From an uncultured Christensenellaceae bacterium (lineage in GTDB: Bacteria; Bacillota; Clostridia; Christensenellales; UBA3700), in assembly GCA_902373595.1 (NCBI GenBank), contig CABKMX010000024.1, positions 1-9,313 on the forward strand: a DNA stretch of 9,313 nucleotides. The letters run 5' to 3'. The position numbers and the translations under genes are program-made. The notes beneath the pieces were generated by a model. That model worked only from the letters and a program-made list of their open reading frames with translations, was not told the DNA's origin and searched no databases. Positions 5,884-9,313 of the stretch are shown here, one piece after another; positions within the stretch are counted from its first letter, which is position 1; each line of letters opens with the position of its first letter.

Positions 5884-6719
5884 AGCTGAAGATACATCCG
5901 CTGTTTGCGGCGCTGTGCCTGTACTTTGTGTTCACGGGCAGGGCGCTCGCGCTCGGCGGCTATATCGTCGCGATTCTCGCGCACGAGCTGGCGCATTCGC
6001 GCGCGGCGGCGTGGCGAGGGTACACTCTCGGCGCGGTGACGCTGATGCCGTACGGCGGAGTGATTGACGGCGGCGAGAGATATTCGGCGGCGGACAACGT
6101 GTTCATCGCGCTTGCGGCGCCGCTGTTCAACGCTGCGGTCGCCGTCTGCGTAGTCTCATTGTGGTGGCTCGTCCCCGACTGCTACGCCTACACCGTCGAC
6201 GTATGCGTCGCCAACGCGTCAATGTGCGTGCTCAATCTGCTGCCCGTATATCCGCTTGACGGCTATCGGGTGGTGTTTGCGTTGTCGAAAAACAAGGGCA
6301 GAGCGGTCGCGGCAATGAGAATCGCCGGCGGTATCGTCGGCGCGGTCTTTGCCGCGCTCGGCATATTGACCGCTCTTGTCGAGTTCAATCCCACGTTGAT
6401 ATTGTTCGGTTTCTTTTTGATCTACGGCGCGCTGTTTAGGGTCGGCGACGCGATGATTGTGCACCTTGCAGGTAACGGCATATTTTGGAAAAATTATCGT
6501 GCCGGTGTCGAAAAACGCACGTTTGCAATCTCTGCGGACGCGCCTCTTTCCGCATTGGTCAGACAGCTCAGGCGCGACAGCGTGACCGCCTTCGAGATTG
6601 TGGGAGAGAGCGGCGATCCACTGTTCGAGCTGGACGAGGACGACGTCGGGGTGATGTGCGCCGAGTGCGAATTGAGCGAGCCGATCGGTGAGGCTTTCGA
6701 AAAGGTGTATTCAAAATAG
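5880..6719 (+). CDS. spoIVFB: SpoIVFB-like site-2 intramembrane metalloprotease (M50)
   Basis: A 279-residue multi-pass membrane protein. The zinc motif HELAH (35-39) lies in an early membrane segment. PLFN (81-84) and NLLPVYPLDG (119-128), with the third zinc ligand Asp127, are the other M50 hallmarks. Further hydrophobic helices occur at about 10-34, 73-98, 148-165 and 170-187. The soluble C-terminus (about 205-279) is compatible with the CBS-like domain of SpoIVFB. In Bacillus this mother-cell protease cleaves pro-sigma-K inside the forespore outer membrane. Its place after minD/minE and the small membrane protein agrees with this. The start is chosen because ATG overlaps the upstream stop (ATGA) and gives the expected N-terminus; longer in-frame starts would run into the small gene. 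Whether pro-sigma-K is the substrate here cannot be seen. Another M50 role is less likely given the gene order. Confidence 0.9.
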   Translation: MKLKIHPLFAALCLYFVFTGRALALGGYIVAILAHELAHSRAAAWRGYTLGAVTLMPYGGVIDGGERYSAADNVFIALAAPLFNAAVAVCVVSLWWLVPDCYAYTVDVCVANASMCVLNLLPVYPLDGYRVVFALSKNKGRAVAAMRIAGGIVGAVFAALGILTALVEFNPTLILFGFFLIYGALFRVGDAMIVHLAGNGIFWKNYRAGVEKRTFAISADAPLSALVRQLRRDSVTAFEIVGESGDPLFELDEDDVGVMCAECELSEPIGEAFEKVYSK

Positions 6720-6748
6720 CCCGTTTTGCTAAAAATTGCGCAATACTA

Positions 6749-6777
6749 TTGAAAACGCGCGCGCGATATGTTATAAT
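6749..6777 (+). promoter_or_regulatory. Strong sigma-A promoter for the glucokinase-rng unit
   Basis: TTGAAA (6749-6754), a 17-base spacer, and TATAAT (6772-6777) preceded by TG (6769-6770), giving an extended -10. It is the best promoter match in the window. The leader to the ATG at 6808 would be about 25 bases and contains AGGAAGG (6796-6802). Confidence 0.88.
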
Positions 6778-6807
6778 TTTGGCACAGAAACTTCGAGGAA
6801 GGTATCT

Positions 6808-7770
6808 ATGATCTACGCAGGAGTCGACATCGGCGGCACAAACATCAAATTGGGACTCATCGACGACGAGCGCGAATGCATCGTCGCGGACACATCGATC
6901 AAGACGAGGGCGGAACGTCCTCACGGCGAAATTCTCGAAGATATCGCCACAAATCTCGTCAAGCTTTGCGAGAGCGCGAAAATCGACTTTCACACCGTCG
7001 AGGGCGTCGGCATGGGCATCCCCGGCATCGTCGATCAGCGCACCGGCACGGTCAGCTATTGCGCCAATCTCGGCTGGCGCGACATCCCGATCACTCACCT
7101 TTTCGAGGTGTTGACCGGCAAGCACACCGAGGCGGCGAACGACGCCAATTGCGCCGCGTGGGGCGAGTACAAATACGGTTGCTGCAAGGGGATGCGCAAC
7201 GTCATCCTCATCACTCTCGGCACGGGCGTGGGCAGCGGTATAATTTTGGAAGGCAGGCTGTTCGGCGGCATAGCGACCGCAGGCGGCGAGGCAGGGCATA
7301 TGATCATCGTCAAGGACGGGCTTCAATGCAATTGCGGGCTGCGCGGCTGCTGGGAGAGGTATGCGTCCGCGACGGCTTTGATCGAGCAGACCAAGGCGGC
7401 GATCGAGGGCGCGCCCGACAGCGTGCTCGCGAGCGTAGCCAAAAAGAGCGGCAAGGTCACCGCGCGCACGGCGTTTGCCGCGCTCGAAAAGGGCGATCCG
7501 ATCGCACGCAAGGTCGTGGACGGCTACATCGACTACATCGTCACAGGGCTCATCAACCTCGGCAACATCTTCCATCCCAACGCGTTCGTCATCGGCGGAG
7601 GCGTTTCCAACGAGGGCGCGCCGCTCATCGCGCCGCTCGAGGACAAACTCAACGCGGGGCTAATCGCAAGCGCGCACAATCCGCGAGTGAGGGTATTGCA
7701 GGCGGCGCTCGGCAACAAGGCCGGGATGATGGGCGCGGCGGCTCTCGCCAAGGAGAATCTCAAATCGTAA
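6808..7770 (+). CDS. glcK: ROK-family glucokinase
   Basis: A 320-residue ROK kinase of typical length. The N-terminal phosphate loop DIGGTNIKLGLID (7-19), GMGIPGIVD (68-76), the catalytic region NDANCAAWGE (111-120, Asp112 as likely general base), LGTGVGSGIILEG (137-149), GEAGHM (160-165) and the ROK zinc motif C-x-C-G-x-x-G-C-x-E (174-183, with His164 as an additional ligand) are all intact. It should phosphorylate glucose with ATP in the cytoplasm. The ExGH and CxCGxxGCxE combination fits glucokinases, but other ROK hexokinases (for example on N-acetylmannosamine) cannot be excluded. There is no N-terminal DNA-binding domain, so it is not a ROK repressor. The start at 6808 is set by AGGAAGG; an upstream in-frame ATG at 6736 would overlap the promoter. 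It has its own strong promoter and probably continues into rng, 33 bases downstream. Confidence 0.94.
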   Translation: MIYAGVDIGGTNIKLGLIDDERECIVADTSIKTRAERPHGEILEDIATNLVKLCESAKIDFHTVEGVGMGIPGIVDQRTGTVSYCANLGWRDIPITHLFEVLTGKHTEAANDANCAAWGEYKYGCCKGMRNVILITLGTGVGSGIILEGRLFGGIATAGGEAGHMIIVKDGLQCNCGLRGCWERYASATALIEQTKAAIEGAPDSVLASVAKKSGKVTARTAFAALEKGDPIARKVVDGYIDYIVTGLINLGNIFHPNAFVIGGGVSNEGAPLIAPLEDKLNAGLIASAHNPRVRVLQAALGNKAGMMGAAALAKENLKS

Positions 7771-7774
7771 AAAC

Positions 7775-7794
7775 CGCCTTCGGGCGTAACTTTT
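7775..7794 (+). terminator. Weak terminator-like hairpin between glcK and rng
   Basis: A 4-bp stem CGCC/GGCG closes a stable TTCG tetraloop (7775-7786) and is followed by TAACTTTT. The stem is short and the T-run has only four bases, so it would at most attenuate read-through into rng. It may instead mark an mRNA processing or stabilising hairpin. Confidence 0.35.
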
Positions 7795-7803
7795 GAGGAC
7801 AAA

Positions 7804-9285
7804 ATGAGAAGGATCTTGATCGACGTACACCCCAACAGTACAAAGGTGTGCATCGCCAACAACGGCCTTTTGGAGGAATTTTGGGTCGAGCGCAAGAACC
7901 TCAGCCGACTTGTGGGCAACGTCTACAAGGGCAAGGTCGAGAACGTGCTGCCCGGGATGCAGGCGGCGTTCGTCAACATCGGGCTTCAGCGCAACGCGTT
8001 CCTCTATGCGGGCGACGTCGTCGTCGACGGCGAGCAGGTCAGCGCGGACAAGACGCTCGACCTTCGCGAGGGCGACACGGTGCTGTGTCAGGTCGAGAAG
8101 GACGAGTTCGGCAACAAGGGCGCGCGCATTTCGATGAACATCACGATACCGGGCAGAGTGGTCATACTCATGCCTCGGCTCGACTATGTCGGCGTTTCGC
8201 GCAAAATCACCGACGACGAGACGCGCCGCAGGCTGATTGCGATTGCCAACGAGATACGCCCCGAAGGGTGCGGCGTGATTATGCGTACGCAGGCGGAGCA
8301 CTGTTCGGAGGCGGAGCTTCGCGCCGAGATGAAGTGGTTGGTTTCGACCTGGAACAAGATTAAAGAGGACAATTTGCGCAAGCCTGCCGGCTCGCTGATT
8401 TACAAGGAGCGCGATCTTGCGGTCAGGGCGGTGCGCGACATGTTGGTCGACGTCGACGAGATCGTCATCAACAACCGTAAAGTCTATGACGAATTTTGCA
8501 CCAATCTCGTCTATATCACGGAAGAGCATCCGGGCATTTTCAAATATTACAACAGCAACAAAAACATCCTTGCCGCGTATGGTTTGACCGAGCAGATCGA
8601 CGCGCTTTTGCGCCGCAAGGTGCCGCTGCGCAACGGCGCGTATCTCATCATCGACCGCACCGAGGCGCTGACCGTCATCGACGTCAATACCGGAAGGTAT
8701 GTCGGCACCAAGAACCTCGAAGAGACGGTCTTTGACACGAACAAGATTGCGGCGGCGGAGATTGCGCGGCAGATTAGGCTGCGCAACATCGGCGGCATAA
8801 TCATCATCGACTTCATCGATATGGAGAACCGCAAGCACCGCGAGCGCGTGCTCGAAGCGTTGCAGGCGGAGCTGGACAAGGATCGCATCAAGACGACTTT
8901 GGTCGGGCTGACGGGGCTTGGGTTGGTCGAGTTGACGCGCAAAAAGACGCGCAGCATGATTGAGAGCGTCATGCTTCAGCCGTGCCCCTATTGCCACGGC
9001 GACGGCTATGTCTATTCGGACGAGCACATGATCATGAAGATCAGGACGGCGGTCACGCAGGCGTTTGAGGGCAGCAGCGCAAAGGCGGCGAAGGTCACGG
9101 TCGCGCCGTCCGTGTTCAACAAACTCTTTTCACTCAGGTATCTCGAAAACGAGTGCCGCAACGAGTGGAAGGACAAGCGCATCTACGTCGTTCCCGACGA
9201 GCGTATGCACATCGAAAAATACAAACTCGAGACTCTCAACTCGGCGGTCCTCGACCTGCCGGACAACGCGCGTCTCTTGTATTGA
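7804..9285 (+). CDS. rng: Ribonuclease G (RNase E/G family)
   Basis: A 493-residue protein matching RNase G in length and order. An S1-like RNA-binding domain covers about 33-120 (LVGNVYKGKVENVLPGMQAAFVNIG). The catalytic metal ligands are Asp293 in TVIDVNTGRYVG and Asp336 in IIDFIDM. The zinc-link motif CPYCHG (394-399, Cys394 and Cys397), needed for tetramer formation in the family, follows. The C-terminus ends soon after, without the long scaffold region of E. coli RNase E. The enzyme cuts single-stranded RNA with preference for 5'-monophosphate ends and takes part in rRNA maturation and mRNA decay. The start is preceded by GAGGA (7795-7799). In clostridial clusters rng typically lies between spoIVFB-region genes and rplU, as the context suggests here. 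Confidence 0.97.
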   Translation: MRRILIDVHPNSTKVCIANNGLLEEFWVERKNLSRLVGNVYKGKVENVLPGMQAAFVNIGLQRNAFLYAGDVVVDGEQVSADKTLDLREGDTVLCQVEKDEFGNKGARISMNITIPGRVVILMPRLDYVGVSRKITDDETRRRLIAIANEIRPEGCGVIMRTQAEHCSEAELRAEMKWLVSTWNKIKEDNLRKPAGSLIYKERDLAVRAVRDMLVDVDEIVINNRKVYDEFCTNLVYITEEHPGIFKYYNSNKNILAAYGLTEQIDALLRRKVPLRNGAYLIIDRTEALTVIDVNTGRYVGTKNLEETVFDTNKIAAAEIARQIRLRNIGGIIIIDFIDMENRKHRERVLEALQAELDKDRIKTTLVGLTGLGLVELTRKKTRSMIESVMLQPCPYCHGDGYVYSDEHMIMKIRTAVTQAFEGSSAKAAKVTVAPSVFNKLFSLRYLENECRNEWKDKRIYVVPDERMHIEKYKLETLNSAVLDLPDNARLLY

Positions 9286-9305
9286 GCGCGGTAAAGAGGT
9301 GAAAT

Positions 9306-9313
9306 ATGAAGAT
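9306..9313 (+). CDS. Start of a further gene, cut by the window end
   Basis: An ATG AAG start follows a strong Shine-Dalgarno sequence AAGAGGTGA (9294-9302), 20 bases after the rng stop. Only two codons are visible, so the product cannot be read. In related gene clusters rplU (ribosomal protein L21) follows rng, which makes rplU a reasonable guess from position alone. Confidence 0.5.

Noticed and set aside
6568..7575. 335-residue open frame on the - strand
   Set aside because: It covers the ends of two firm + strand genes and their promoter. No motif or start signal.
7660..9027. 455-residue open frame on the - strand
   Set aside because: It lies opposite rng, which has all its catalytic motifs. 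The translation has shadow composition (rich in Arg, Val, Asp, His) and no recognisable domain.

Overview
The window looks like part of a chromosome from an endospore-forming lineage of Bacillota, most likely an uncultured, GC-rich member of Clostridia. Two things point there: a SpoIVFB-type intramembrane protease, and the gene order maf - mreB - minD - minE - (small membrane protein) - spoIVFB - rng. That order is a trimmed version of the maf/radC-mreBCD-minCD-spoIVFAB-rplU cluster of Bacillus and of the related clostridial cluster, which also carries minE and rng. Finer placement (for example Christensenellales) is a guess. All genes are on the + strand.

Bases 1-580 hold no convincing protein gene. 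Bases 1-128 fold into a long rod held by long-range helices and are followed by a strong intrinsic terminator (133-167), so they look like the 3' part of an unassigned structured RNA gene. Bases 187-368 hold an array of short hairpins with unrelated stem sequences, two of them followed by the same ACATTTCAC spacer, flanked by two copies of an imperfect direct repeat.

Three transcription units follow. Unit 1 (promoter near 522-550) is a large SEL1-repeat protein, maf and mreB, joined by ATGA start/stop overlaps and closed by a terminator at 4521-4550. Unit 2 (promoter 4595-4622) is minD and minE, overlapping by 4 bases, then a 60-residue single-pass membrane protein overlapping spoIVFB; a possible internal, sporulation-type promoter sits just before the small protein. 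Unit 3 (promoter 6749-6777) is a ROK-family glucokinase, ribonuclease G, and the first two codons of another gene, by position possibly rplU.

The central genes concern cell shape (MreB), division-site placement (MinD/MinE), mother-cell proteolysis during sporulation (SpoIVFB), nucleotide-pool cleaning (Maf) and RNA processing (RNase G). The cluster is reduced: mreC, mreD, minC and a full-length spoIVFA are missing from their usual positions. The retained MreB has an altered second phosphate-binding loop, and the retained MinE lacks the N-terminal membrane-targeting segment. These departures, together with the two non-coding structures at the left end, are the most interesting parts of the window.
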